The position numbers were made by a program, and so were the translations under genes. Of a DNA stretch of 64,000 bases, positions 8,268-16,104 are shown in pieces. Numbering within the stretch: position 1 is the first letter of the stretch; the number at the start of each line of letters is the position of its first letter. Origin of the DNA: Ignavibacteriales bacterium (lineage in GTDB: Bacteria > Bacteroidota > Ignavibacteria > UBA10030); assembly GCA_026390595.1 (NCBI GenBank), contig JAPLFQ010000015.1, positions 106,024 to 170,023 on the forward strand, written 5' to 3'. A model generated the notes under the pieces. The model had not been told where the DNA came from. It searched no databases and saw nothing but the letters and a program-made list of their open reading frames with translations.

Positions 8268-9112
8268 AGCTCTTCATCGGACTGTGCTGTGTCTTCGTGC
8301 GACTTCGTGGAGTTTGTCTCGTCCTTCTCTTCTTTCTCCGCTTTCTTCTTGTAGACAACCTTGACGATGAAGATGCTCAACTCGTACAGGACGAACATCG
8401 GAGACGCCATGAGCAATTGCGTGACCATGTCGGGCGTCGGTGTCACAATCCCGGCGACGAGTAAAATGACGACATACGCATGCCGGCGGTACTTCCGCAT
8501 GAAGGCGGCGGAGACGATCCCCAACTTCGCCAAAAAGTAGGCAACCATGGGAAGCTCGAACACGAGGCCGGTGCCCAGCACGAGAGCGAGGAGAAATGTG
8601 ATGTATCGGTCGACAGCGATATTGAGCGCTATGTTCGCCGTGCCGAAGCCGGCAAAAAAGGTAAGGGCAGTGGGGACCAGGACAAAGTACCCAAATGCAC
8701 ATCCGGCGAAAAAGAAAAAGGAGGTCGATGCAACGATGCCAGACACGTACCGGCGTTCGTTGGGCATGAGTCCGGGGGCGATGAATTTCCAGAGCCAGTA
8801 GAGCGTGTTCGGCATACTCAACACCAGGCCGCTGACGAGCACCGCCTGGATGTATAGCATGACGATTCCGTACGGTGCAAGAACCTGAGCCTTGAGACCG
8901 ACCGCGAGGAGGGGGGCGAGCAGCACCTTCTGGACGAGGAATTCAACAAAGACGCCGCAAAGGATCATGGCGAGCACCAGGCCGGCGGCCGCTTTGACGA
9001 TGTGCCAGCGCAGTTCCTCGAGGTGATCGAGAAAGGACATCTCTCTCTGATCGAACTCGAAGTCCTTGGCGCCCTTGCCGCGCACTACCCGAAGTATGAA
9101 CTCACGAAGCAC
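8261..9112 (-). CDS. tatC: Sec-independent protein translocase TatC
   Basis: A 283-residue inner-membrane protein of the twin-arginine export system, the receptor for RR signal peptides. It carries the family opening FLDHLEELRWHIVKA (residues 27-41) and six hydrophobic spans, with FELPMVAYFLAKLGIVSAAF and AGIVTPTPDMVTQLL in the usual late positions. The start is GTG at 9112, and no strong ribosome-binding site precedes it. The last 35 residues are very charged; the final part is encoded by a CACGAAG-type period-8 tract resembling intergenic repeats at 1619-1645. A Tat substrate is encoded in this window at 62470-63804. No tatA or tatB gene is visible here. Confidence 0.94.
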   Translation of the reverse strand: MLREFILRVVRGKGAKDFEFDQREMSFLDHLEELRWHIVKAAAGLVLAMILCGVFVEFLVQKVLLAPLLAVGLKAQVLAPYGIVMLYIQAVLVSGLVLSMPNTLYWLWKFIAPGLMPNERRYVSGIVASTSFFFFAGCAFGYFVLVPTALTFFAGFGTANIALNIAVDRYITFLLALVLGTGLVFELPMVAYFLAKLGIVSAAFMRKYRRHAYVVILLVAGIVTPTPDMVTQLLMASPMFVLYELSIFIVKVVYKKKAEKEEKDETNSTKSHEDTAQSDEELW

Positions 9113-9122
9113 TGAGGGGGAC

Positions 9123-10427
9123 CTATTGGGCTTGTCTTAGTTCAGAATACAGCGGAAAGGATGAGCACAACTGGTGGATGTCGCTCCGGACCCGGCCGTA
9201 CTCCGCTTCGTTCCCGATGTTTGTAACGACGCGATTGATGAATCCGGCAACGATCTCCATCTCACGCTCCGTCATTCCCCGCGTCGTCAAAGCCGGTGTA
9301 CCGACCCTGATGCCGCTAGTAATGAGGGGAGACTTGTCGTCGAAAGGGACGGCGTTCTTGTTGACGGTGATGCCAGCCAGGTCGAGGGCTTCCTGTGCAT
9401 CCTTGCCGGTGACATTCTTGTTGCGCAGATCGATCAGCATCAGATGGTTGTCTGTCCCGCCGGAGATGATATTGAAGCCCTGTTTCACGAGCGCAGCAGC
9501 GAGCGCCTGGGCGTTCCTGATGACCGCCTTCGAGTACTCGATGAATGGGGGCTGAAGGTTCTCGTTGAAAGCGACGGCCTTCGCGGCGATGACGTGCATC
9601 AGCGGTCCCCCCTGAATTCCGGGGATGACCATCGAATCGAGCAGTTCCGACATCATCTTTGTCCGGCCGGATTTCGGGGCCACCAGTCCGAACGGATTTT
9701 CAAAATCTTTGCCCATCAGGATGAGTCCGCCGCGTGGACCCCGCAGGGTCTTGTGCGTCGTGGACGTGACGACGTGGCAGTGCGGAATCGGGTCGTTCAA
9801 CAACTTGCTGGCGATGAGGCCGGCAGGGTGGGCAATGTCCGCGAACAGAAATGCGCCGACCTGGTCCGCAATTGCGCGGAAGGCCTTGTAGTCGATGTTC
9901 CGCGAATACGCGCTCGCGCCGACGGTGATCATCTTCGGGCGTTCGCGTTTGGCGACGGTTTCAACATCGTTATAGTCGATGATCCCTGTTTCTTTCGAAA
10001 CACCGTACGACGAAAAGTTGTACAGCTGTCCAGAGAAGTTCACGGGAGAGCCATGCGTAAGGTGGCCTCCATGAGAGAGGTTCATCCCAAGGACTTTGTC
10101 CCCGGGTTTGAGGAACGTAAAGTAGACCGCCATGTTCGCCTGGGAACCCGCATGAGGCTGAACGTTTGCGTAATCGGCCCCGAACAGTTTCTTGGCCCTG
10201 TCGCGGGCGAGATTCTCTGCAACATCGACATACTCGCACCCCCCGTAGTACCGCTTGCCGGGATATCCTTCGGCATACTTGTTCGTGAGTACGGAACCGA
10301 GTGCTTCCAGCACTGCGTAGCTGACGAAGTTCTCTGATGCGATCAGCTCGAGCTTGGAATTCTGCCGGTTCACTTCACTCTGGATGGCATTGAAGACTTC
10401 GATATCGCTTGATTGGAGATGTCGCAT
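9123..10427 (-). CDS. glyA: Serine hydroxymethyltransferase
   Basis: A 434-residue PLP enzyme converting serine and tetrahydrofolate to glycine and methylene-tetrahydrofolate. Family stretches seen in order are LELIASENF (26-34), [16 protein letters not shown] near 53-68, [16 protein letters not shown] near 92, and [16 protein letters not shown] near 223-238, which holds the PLP lysine. Length fits the bacterial norm of 415-435. Serine made or consumed here also feeds the palmitoyltransferase at 295, though that link is only metabolic. It ends 10 bases before tatC. Confidence 0.97.
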   Translation of the reverse strand: MRHLQSSDIEVFNAIQSEVNRQNSKLELIASENFVSYAVLEALGSVLTNKYAEGYPGKRYYGGCEYVDVAENLARDRAKKLFGADYANVQPHAGSQANMAVYFTFLKPGDKVLGMNLSHGGHLTHGSPVNFSGQLYNFSSYGVSKETGIIDYNDVETVAKRERPKMITVGASAYSRNIDYKAFRAIADQVGAFLFADIAHPAGLIASKLLNDPIPHCHVVTSTTHKTLRGPRGGLILMGKDFENPFGLVAPKSGRTKMMSELLDSMVIPGIQGGPLMHVIAAKAVAFNENLQPPFIEYSKAVIRNAQALAAALVKQGFNIISGGTDNHLMLIDLRNKNVTGKDAQEALDLAGITVNKNAVPFDDKSPLITSGIRVGTPALTTRGMTEREMEIVAGFINRVVTNIGNEAEYGRVRSDIHQLCSSFPLYSELRQAQ

Positions 10428-10547
10428 AGGTTCTGCTCGTTATTCAAAGATGGTGTGTCGTGAACGAACTGTTCGGGGAAGCCCGGCTCCGGCGGGTGTA
10501 TGCTCAAACGATTGTGCTGCCGGCGTGTCGCGATGCGGGGTGATCCG

Positions 10548-10985
10548 TCAAAGATCTGTTAACGTGTGAATCTTGTCCACTCTTCGTGCGTGGCGGCCCC
10601 CCTCGAACGATGTCGAGACGAAGACCTTGACGATATCTGCGACCGCTTCCCAGCCGGTGAGGCGCTCGCCGATCGTCAGAACGTTTGCGTTATTATGCTG
10701 ACGTGCCAGCCGTGCTGCGGAAACGGATTCGCACACTGCCGCCCTGACCCCCTTGTGCTTATTCGCCACGATGGACATGCCGATACCCGTGCCGCACACG
10801 AGAATGCCGCGTTCGCATTCGCCGCGGCTTACGGCCTGGGCGGCAAGATGCCCCCATTCCGGATAATCAGTTGCATCGTTCGTGGCCGGTCCGAAGTCAG
10901 CGTACGGAAGCTTCAGCTCATCCAAGAGCTTCTTGATGCTTTCTTTGTACTCAAATCCGGCGTGATCGCTCGCAAGGGCAATCAT
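10548..10985 (-). CDS. rpiB: Ribose 5-phosphate isomerase B
   Basis: A 145-residue sugar-phosphate isomerase (RpiB/LacA/LacB family) interconverting ribose 5-phosphate and ribulose 5-phosphate. It opens MIALASDHAGFEYKESI, and ILVCGTGIGMSIVANKHKGVRAA carries the active-site cysteine and phosphate loop; HNNANVLTIGER follows. The frame is open much further upstream, but ATG 10985 has AAGGA eight bases before it and gives the usual family length. It lies 26 bases downstream of the membrane-protein gene. Confidence 0.94.
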   Translation of the reverse strand: MIALASDHAGFEYKESIKKLLDELKLPYADFGPATNDATDYPEWGHLAAQAVSRGECERGILVCGTGIGMSIVANKHKGVRAAVCESVSAARLARQHNNANVLTIGERLTGWEAVADIVKVFVSTSFEGGRHARRVDKIHTLTDL

Positions 10986-11011
10986 GGTGGTTTCCTTACC
11001 CTGAGGAGTTC

Positions 11012-12256
11012 CTATTCGTCTTCGACTTTCATGAACCACACTTCGCTGGCGCTTACCCCCACGGTGAGCCGCACGATGGTGTCCCGCTGCAAATTGTTGG
11101 AGGTCGTCCCCCGTGTTCCGAGATGCAGGTTCACATCGAGCCTCGCCTCGGGACCGATGGGAATCCCCAGGCCGCCCGTCACGAACATTTCGTTGATCGG
11201 CGTGCCGTTGAAGACATACGAGGTCGCGTTGTAGTACATGCCGCCCCTGTACGCAACTCTCTTCCAGAATGATTCGAGATTGCCACCGGGCAGAGCTTCG
11301 AATCCGGCGCCGATCCGGGTCGTGTTTCTGAATCCCGGCAGCGTGTTCCCCTGGAATTTCGCGTTCTGCCATTGCTGGTGATACACATCTGCCGTGAAGA
11401 CAAACCGGTTCGCGATCGAGTAGGAAAGCCCCAGTCCGTAGGCAATGGGAAGATCGGTCGTGCCGGCGGCCGCATAGGTGGTGTCGGTTGACGACGATGA
11501 CGTGAGCACGCTTTCGTGGTTGACAGAGAGCGTTGTCGGGGTCGAGAGAATGAACCCAAGCGTGAGAGGCTGCAACGCCGACGAGCCGAGGAGATCTCCG
11601 ATTCCTTCATAGATTCCCCCGAGGACAACATTGAATCCGGAGTAGAAATCCGATCGTTGAATCTCGCTGTTCGTGAACGACGCATCGAGAAACTGAAAGT
11701 TGCCTGTCTGACGAATTCGGCCGTAGATATAATTGAGTTTCGCTCCAAGCGTCAGCTTGTTCACCGGCGAAACGCTTCCGCCGAACGAGAGAACCGAGAG
11801 ACCGCCTGTGCCGTAGAAGTCCTGCTGTACCACTGAGTCCTGCGTCTGCGTCGCGTAGTTGACCGTGGAATAAGGGGAGGCCTCGATAAGAGTGGCAATC
11901 TCGTATTCCTTGTCTATCGGGATGCCGAACGAAGCTCCCTTGAATGCTCCCCGCGCAAAACGCCCGTTGCCTAAAGCGTCCGTGGAACTGAAATTCATGA
12001 ACTCATACCCGCCTGCGAACCGAGTGTATTTGATCTTTCCAATGCCCGCCGGGTTCAAGAGGTTGAGGAACCCATCACCCGTGAGTGCGATCCCCGCGCC
12101 GCCCATCCCATCCAGTCGGCTGCCGCCATAGCGGACAAGATCTCCGACCCCGAACCGGGAATAGGTAGAGCCCCCTGCCACGGCCTGACTCACGACGGCT
12201 GCCGAGGCAAGCAGGGCAAACAGGGAGAGGTTTCTCAACGTTCGTAATTTCTTCAT
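11012..12256 (-). CDS. Outer-membrane beta-barrel protein, FadL/PorV-like
   Basis: A 414-residue exported protein with a signal peptide (LSLFALLASAAVVSQAVAGG). YSRFGVGDLVRYGGSRLDGMGGAGIALTG is followed by FLNLLNPAGIGK, the pattern found at the start of FadL-like and PorV/UPF0164-type barrels. Alternating aromatic and glycine-rich strands continue to the C-terminus. Function is unknown. It is encoded directly after a DUF4270-like lipoprotein and both follow glgA; I recall a similar arrangement in Bacteroidota genomes, which suggests a conserved lipoprotein-barrel pair. Confidence 0.75.
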   Translation of the reverse strand: MKKLRTLRNLSLFALLASAAVVSQAVAGGSTYSRFGVGDLVRYGGSRLDGMGGAGIALTGDGFLNLLNPAGIGKIKYTRFAGGYEFMNFSSTDALGNGRFARGAFKGASFGIPIDKEYEIATLIEASPYSTVNYATQTQDSVVQQDFYGTGGLSVLSFGGSVSPVNKLTLGAKLNYIYGRIRQTGNFQFLDASFTNSEIQRSDFYSGFNVVLGGIYEGIGDLLGSSALQPLTLGFILSTPTTLSVNHESVLTSSSSTDTTYAAAGTTDLPIAYGLGLSYSIANRFVFTADVYHQQWQNAKFQGNTLPGFRNTTRIGAGFEALPGGNLESFWKRVAYRGGMYYNATSYVFNGTPINEMFVTGGLGIPIGPEARLDVNLHLGTRGTTSNNLQRDTIVRLTVGVSASEVWFMKVEDE

Positions 12257-12266
12257 TCAATATCCC

Positions 12267-13454
12267 TCATTGAAGGATCGAGTAGATAATTGTAAGCTTG
12301 GGCTTGATGGCCTTGGTCGATTGAGCGCCATAGAACGAGAAGAGATCAAGGGCGAAGCTCTCATCATAGCCCGCAATTGCGATACGTTTCACTTTTGCTC
12401 CACGGACCCAGCGCTGAACGAACGATCCGACGGGGAACTGATAGATCTTCGAAGCGCCGGACTGCACCGGGGAGCCGATCTCGGCGATGTAGGAGAGCGT
12501 GATCCCATCGTCCCCCGTGAAGAAGGCAAAGACCGAATCGGCTGTGAAATAGTTGAACTTTGAACGCGTCGCGTCGAGCGTCAATTCCAGAGTGGCTTTG
12601 TGAATCGCAGCATGGGCCGGGAGGGTGCTGACATCGAATTCGACGTACCCGCGGCTGGCCCCGCCCTCCTGCACCCAAAGATGTGTGCTGTCAGACGCCC
12701 AGCCCGCATTGATCCCTGTCGTCACAGTCCGGTGCGTGCCAGTGATGACCTTCAGCGTATCGATGTTCCCGGCTTTGTTCCTGAGCCGAAGGAGGAGTTG
12801 GGGGCCGAAGGAAGCATCTGAGGTTGTGAATGAACCAAAGCCCTTCACGACGCGGCTGTTGGTAGGCCGAAGAAGAACGCCGAAATTACTGATGACCGAA
12901 TCGCCATAGGCTCCCCAGGATCGGATCATCGCCGTGTCGAGGGGGATGCTCAGCGTCGAAGTATCGCCGATCGAGCTGGAATTCCAGACTCCGCTCGAAG
13001 CCGTATTGTAGAAGCCGGCGGCTCTGAGTGTATCGATCGTCAGGGAATCGCTTGCCCAGTTCATGAGAATCTGATGAACCGACATGGAGAAGGGGGCGAG
13101 CGAGTCGCCGAAGTGATAGATGGTTCGCAAGTTCAATTCCGCACTCACGATCGGAAGCGTCTTGATCGAATCGGGAAGAAGGGCGAACCGGTACAGGCCC
13201 CAGCACTGGAGATTGTCGACGTTTCCGATAAGCACTCTCGGAGCGCTGGATGTCGCGACAATGACGGGTCCGTTGAAGCTCCTGGTGCAGGAAACGACGG
13301 CCGTGTCGAGGCGCAGAAAATCATCCTGGGGAAGGAGCTTGGCTCCCACCGTGGTCGGGGTTTCCGTGCAACCGGCGAGGAACAGGAGAACAAGGACTGC
13401 GAGAAGCGGAATGGCAATATGAGATCTCAACTCTTCAACTCCATACTTGATCAT
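12267..13454 (-). CDS. DUF4270-like lipoprotein
   Basis: A 395-residue protein with a lipoprotein signal peptide: a hydrophobic run ends in FLAGC, with the lipid-bearing cysteine near residue 29. The mature N-terminus (TPTTVGAKLLPQDDFLRLDTAVV) resembles DUF4270 lipoproteins of Bacteroidota. Residues 270-395 look like a DNRLRE-type beta domain (GYVEFDVSTLPAHAAIHKATLELTL). Role unknown; it is probably outer-membrane associated. Its ATG overlaps the gmhB stop in an ATGA junction, and it is followed by the barrel gene after 10 bases. Confidence 0.72.
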   Translation of the reverse strand: MIKYGVEELRSHIAIPLLAVLVLLFLAGCTETPTTVGAKLLPQDDFLRLDTAVVSCTRSFNGPVIVATSSAPRVLIGNVDNLQCWGLYRFALLPDSIKTLPIVSAELNLRTIYHFGDSLAPFSMSVHQILMNWASDSLTIDTLRAAGFYNTASSGVWNSSSIGDTSTLSIPLDTAMIRSWGAYGDSVISNFGVLLRPTNSRVVKGFGSFTTSDASFGPQLLLRLRNKAGNIDTLKVITGTHRTVTTGINAGWASDSTHLWVQEGGASRGYVEFDVSTLPAHAAIHKATLELTLDATRSKFNYFTADSVFAFFTGDDGITLSYIAEIGSPVQSGASKIYQFPVGSFVQRWVRGAKVKRIAIAGYDESFALDLFSFYGAQSTKAIKPKLTIIYSILQ

Positions 13455-14056
13455 GAGCCATGCAGACGCGCGTGATGGCGCTGCGACAGCACTTCTTTTA
13501 TTTGAAGCCAGGCTTCGTAGGCGTCACTGGCAACGAAATCGGGAGCGTTGGAATCTCCGCAGTCTCCCCGTTCAACGGATCCGTACCCTGTGAGCACGAG
13601 TGCCGTCTTGCAGCCTGCTGCCTTGCCGGCCAGCATATCGATACACCGGTCGCCGATGACATACGAACGGGAAAGCTTGATGCCGAATTCTTCTGCCGCC
13701 TTCTTGAACATCCCGGGTTTTGGTTTTCTGCAATCGCAATCCTTCTTGTACGGCGTCTGCCCGTATTCCGGATGATGGGGGCAGTAGTAGATTGCATCAA
13801 CCCGGGCTCCCTCGTGGGCGAGCATGGTTATTAGACGCTTGTGGATGCCTGCAAGGTCCATCTCCGTAAACAGCCCCCGTGCGATTCCGGATTGGTTTGT
13901 GATGATAAAAACCTTGACTCCGAACTCGTTTGCCTCTCGAATGGCCCGGGCGGCATTGGGGATGAGGTGAAGCTCTTCAGGACGGGATAAGAAATCCAGC
14001 TCGGTGTTCAGAGTGCCGTCGCGGTCGAAGAAAAGTCCAACCTGTTCAACCTTCAC
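13451..14056 (-). CDS. gmhB: D-glycero-manno-heptose 1,7-bisphosphate 7-phosphatase family HAD protein
   Basis: A 201-residue HAD phosphatase of the GmhB/HisB-N group. Motif I is FFDRDGTLN (8-16), motif II is IITNQSGIARGLF near 52, the zinc-binding insert is YYCPHHPEYGQTPYKKDCDCRKPKPGM-like with Cys-x-His and Cys-x-Cys near 94-115, and motif IV is YVIGDRCIDMLAG near 134. The enzyme dephosphorylates heptose bisphosphate on the way to LPS inner-core heptose; a related sugar or histidinol phosphate substrate remains possible. It starts at a GTG four bases after the glgA stop. Confidence 0.88.
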   Translation of the reverse strand: MKVEQVGLFFDRDGTLNTELDFLSRPEELHLIPNAARAIREANEFGVKVFIITNQSGIARGLFTEMDLAGIHKRLITMLAHEGARVDAIYYCPHHPEYGQTPYKKDCDCRKPKPGMFKKAAEEFGIKLSRSYVIGDRCIDMLAGKAAGCKTALVLTGYGSVERGDCGDSNAPDFVASDAYEAWLQIKEVLSQRHHARLHGS

Positions 14057-14060
14057 GCGC

Positions 14061-15542
14061 TTATTGCTTAAGAAGTTCTTTGTAGAGGTTTACGTAGTGT
14101 TTGGCCGAATGCTCCCAGGAGAAATCCTTGGCCATACCATTCCGCATCAACTTCTTCCACTCCTCTGGTTGCTGATACACCTTGAGGGCCCGTTGAATCG
14201 CCTTGAGCAATTCCTTCGCATCATACTTCTCGAACTTGAACCCGGTCCCTTTTCCACTGCCCGAATAGTCCTCTACGGTATCCTCGAGCCCGCCGGTAGC
14301 CCGGACCACCGGGATCGTTCCGTATCGCATGCTGTACATTTGATTCAGGCCGCATGGCTCGTACCGCGAAGGCATGACAAAGATGTCACTTCCCGCCTCA
14401 ATCAAGTGCGCCAGCTCCTGGTCAAACCCGAAATACACGCCGATATGCTCCGGGTATTTCTTCTGCAGGGCCTCGAAATTCTTCTCCGTGGCCTTGTCGC
14501 CGTCTCCGAGCAGGACAAATTGCACGTTCAGCTTCACCAGCTCATCCATGATCTCAATGACGAGGTCGAATCCCTTCTGTTCTACGAGGCGCGAGATGGC
14601 CCCAATTACCGGAGCCGTTTCCTTGAATGGAAGCTTCAGCTTCGCCATCAGTGCGCGCTTGTTGTCGATCTTCGCGTCCAGCGACTTCATATCGTACTTT
14701 CGGTAGATGAGGTCGTCCGCCGCTGGATTCCAGATATTATAGTCAATTCCATTCAATATCCCGTGGAGGTCCTTCTTCCGCTTGGCGAGAAGGCCGGTCA
14801 GCCCTGCGCCGAATTCCTCCGAAGTCGAGATCTCTTCCGCATAGCGCCGGCTGACCGTCGTCACGGAATCTGAGAACTGGAGGCCGGTCTTCAGGAAATT
14901 GAACTTGCCGTACGCTTCCACGCCTTCAACATTGAAGAGGTTCTTCGGCAGGCCCGTTTTCGGGAATGCATCGGGAGGAAAGGCTCCCTGGTACGCCATG
15001 TTGTGGATGGTGAAAACGGTCTTGATAGGTTTCAGAAACTGGTCGTTGCTGTAAAGCGTTTTCAGATAGGCAGGCACAATTCCCGTTTGCCAGTCGTTGC
15101 AATGGATGATGTCTGGCTGCCACCCCAGACGCTTCAGGGTTTCGAGAACACCGCGGCAGAAGAAGATGAACCGCTCATCGTTGTCCTTGTAGTCCTTCCG
15201 GCCGACCGGGCTCTGGTAGATGCCATCGCGGCCAAAGTAGTTTGCATTATCAAGGAAGTAAACCTGGACCTTTTCTTTGAGGTTGCTGATGAAGGACGAC
15301 TTGACGTTGGCGAGTTCGGTCTGTTTTCCGACCGGGATGGGAATCTCTTTGAGACGTATGATGTCGTGGAGTTTGTATCGCCGCTCGCTTATAAACCGGT
15401 AGCGGGGCATCATGATGCGTATTTCATGCCCCAGCTCTTTGATAGCCTGAGGCAGCGCACTGGATACGTCGGCTAAGCCTCCGGTTTTTGCAAAGGGGTC
15501 GACCTCACTCGACAAAAACAAGACGTTTAGCGGTTTAGACAT
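14061..15542 (-). CDS. glgA: Glycogen/starch synthase
   Basis: A 493-residue GT5 glycosyltransferase that adds ADP-glucose (or UDP-glucose) to an alpha-1,4-glucan. It opens NVLFLSSEVDPFAKTGGLADV, which contains the K-T-G-G-L glucan and nucleotide-sugar motif, and the C-terminal Rossmann half has MPSRYEPCGLNQMYSMRYGTIPVVRATGGL, the conserved donor-binding region. Length fits bacterial GlgA (about 480). It is first in a co-directional run reaching the polyprenyl synthase. A promoter is seen at 15580-15608. A DUF5103-like protein with a glycogen-binding-like domain is encoded at 40073. Confidence 0.95.
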   Translation of the reverse strand: MSKPLNVLFLSSEVDPFAKTGGLADVSSALPQAIKELGHEIRIMMPRYRFISERRYKLHDIIRLKEIPIPVGKQTELANVKSSFISNLKEKVQVYFLDNANYFGRDGIYQSPVGRKDYKDNDERFIFFCRGVLETLKRLGWQPDIIHCNDWQTGIVPAYLKTLYSNDQFLKPIKTVFTIHNMAYQGAFPPDAFPKTGLPKNLFNVEGVEAYGKFNFLKTGLQFSDSVTTVSRRYAEEISTSEEFGAGLTGLLAKRKKDLHGILNGIDYNIWNPAADDLIYRKYDMKSLDAKIDNKRALMAKLKLPFKETAPVIGAISRLVEQKGFDLVIEIMDELVKLNVQFVLLGDGDKATEKNFEALQKKYPEHIGVYFGFDQELAHLIEAGSDIFVMPSRYEPCGLNQMYSMRYGTIPVVRATGGLEDTVEDYSGSGKGTGFKFEKYDAKELLKAIQRALKVYQQPEEWKKLMRNGMAKDFSWEHSAKHYVNLYKELLKQ

Positions 15543-15579
15543 TGAGCCCCATTTTCAAAAAATTGATGAAATCCAAGTA

Positions 15580-15608
15580 AATTTACACAAGTTTTAGCTG
15601 TTACGCAA
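15580..15608 (-). promoter_or_regulatory. Promoter for glgA
   Basis: On the minus strand TTGCGT (15608-15603) is separated by 17 bases from TAAATT (15585-15580), extended to TAAATTTA. The predicted start near 15573 leaves a leader of about 30 bases before the glgA ATG. The rest of 15609-15870 shows no gene and no other motif I can name. Confidence 0.6.
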
Positions 15609-15873
15609 TCAAAAAAAAGTGCTTGTGATGAGTGTACGGGTTCCATAACGTTTTTCGCAAAGTCAGCACGTCCTGAACTCGTGACCGCAATCAATTGAGA
15701 GATCGTCCAATGTGACGAACGGGAGCATTGCCAATGTACATTCCGTGACACGAGAATTCTCATTCGAGTTGCGCGCACTGATAATGAGGAGATCAGGTCG
15801 CACGTCCTGCAATTGGATACGTCCCAATCACACCGCTTGAGTTTGACGTGCGGCACACAGAGCCAAAAAACAC

Positions 15874-15902
15874 TTGACTCTCGTGCCAGAGGTCTCTATA
15901 TT
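15874..15902 (+). promoter_or_regulatory. Promoter ahead of the folded leader/RNA and porU
   Basis: TTGACT at 15874-15879 and TATATT at 15897-15902 are 17 bases apart, the same spacing and same -10 as the promoter at 199-227. A start near 15908 would precede the folded region that ends in a terminator at 16092-16098. Confidence 0.72.
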
Positions 15903-15903
15903 G

Positions 15904-16098
15904 CACTGTCGAATTTATCAAGTAAGGGAGAGTTCTATAGCGGATTTGTTAAAGGTTAGTTTCTGAGCAGGCATCGAAGAAGGTCCTTGCTCCGAATCTA
16001 AAGTTGTGCAAGACCACAAGCCTTTATCAAATCCGGTGTTCTCCATCAACAGTGTAGCCGGATGAGATGGCTTTTTCCTATCTCGTTCGGCTTTTTCT
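15904..16098 (+). ncRNA. Candidate structured RNA (small RNA or attenuating leader)
   Basis: Nested complementary segments suggest a defined fold: CACTGT (15904-15909) with ACAGTG (16049-16054), GGAGA (15927-15931) with TCTCC (16040-16044), and CGGATTTGTTAAAGG (15941-15955) with CCTTTATCAAATCCG (16021-16035), 14 of 15 paired. Inside this stem lie two hairpins, GAGCA...TGCTC (about 15965-15992) and TTGTG-6-CACAA (about 16004-16019). A promoter precedes and an intrinsic terminator ends it. Length near 190 bases would suit a 6S-like or other stable RNA, but I recognise no family consensus and could not fold it computationally. A cis-acting attenuator of porU is the main alternative. Confidence 0.5.
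16056..16098 (+). terminator. Intrinsic terminator immediately before porU
   Basis: AGCCGGATGAGAT (16056-16068) pairs with ATCTCGTTCGGCT (16080-16092) over 13 positions with two G-T pairs, followed by TTTTTCTATTT. It ends only a few bases before the porU ATG at 16105, so it either ends a separate RNA or attenuates porU. Confidence 0.85.
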
Positions 16099-16104
16099 AT
16101 TTAT

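Noticed and set aside
9174-10337. A 387-codon open frame antisense to glyA
   Set aside because: glyA on the minus strand has full family motifs; the plus-strand frame has no recognisable domain and is a by-product of GC-rich codon usage.
10986-11372. N-terminal extension of rpiB
   Set aside because: The extended frame overlaps the membrane-protein gene; ATG 10985 has a ribosome-binding site and gives the normal RpiB length.
15527-15856. A 109-codon minus-strand frame upstream of glgA
   Set aside because: It overlaps the glgA start and promoter, has many rare cysteines and shows no ribosome-binding site.
15904-16098. Identification of the folded RNA as 6S RNA or SRP RNA
   Set aside because: Size and promoter/terminator fit, but the enclosed two-hairpin junction is not the 6S rod with central bubble and the SRP GGAA/AGCAGC motif is absent.
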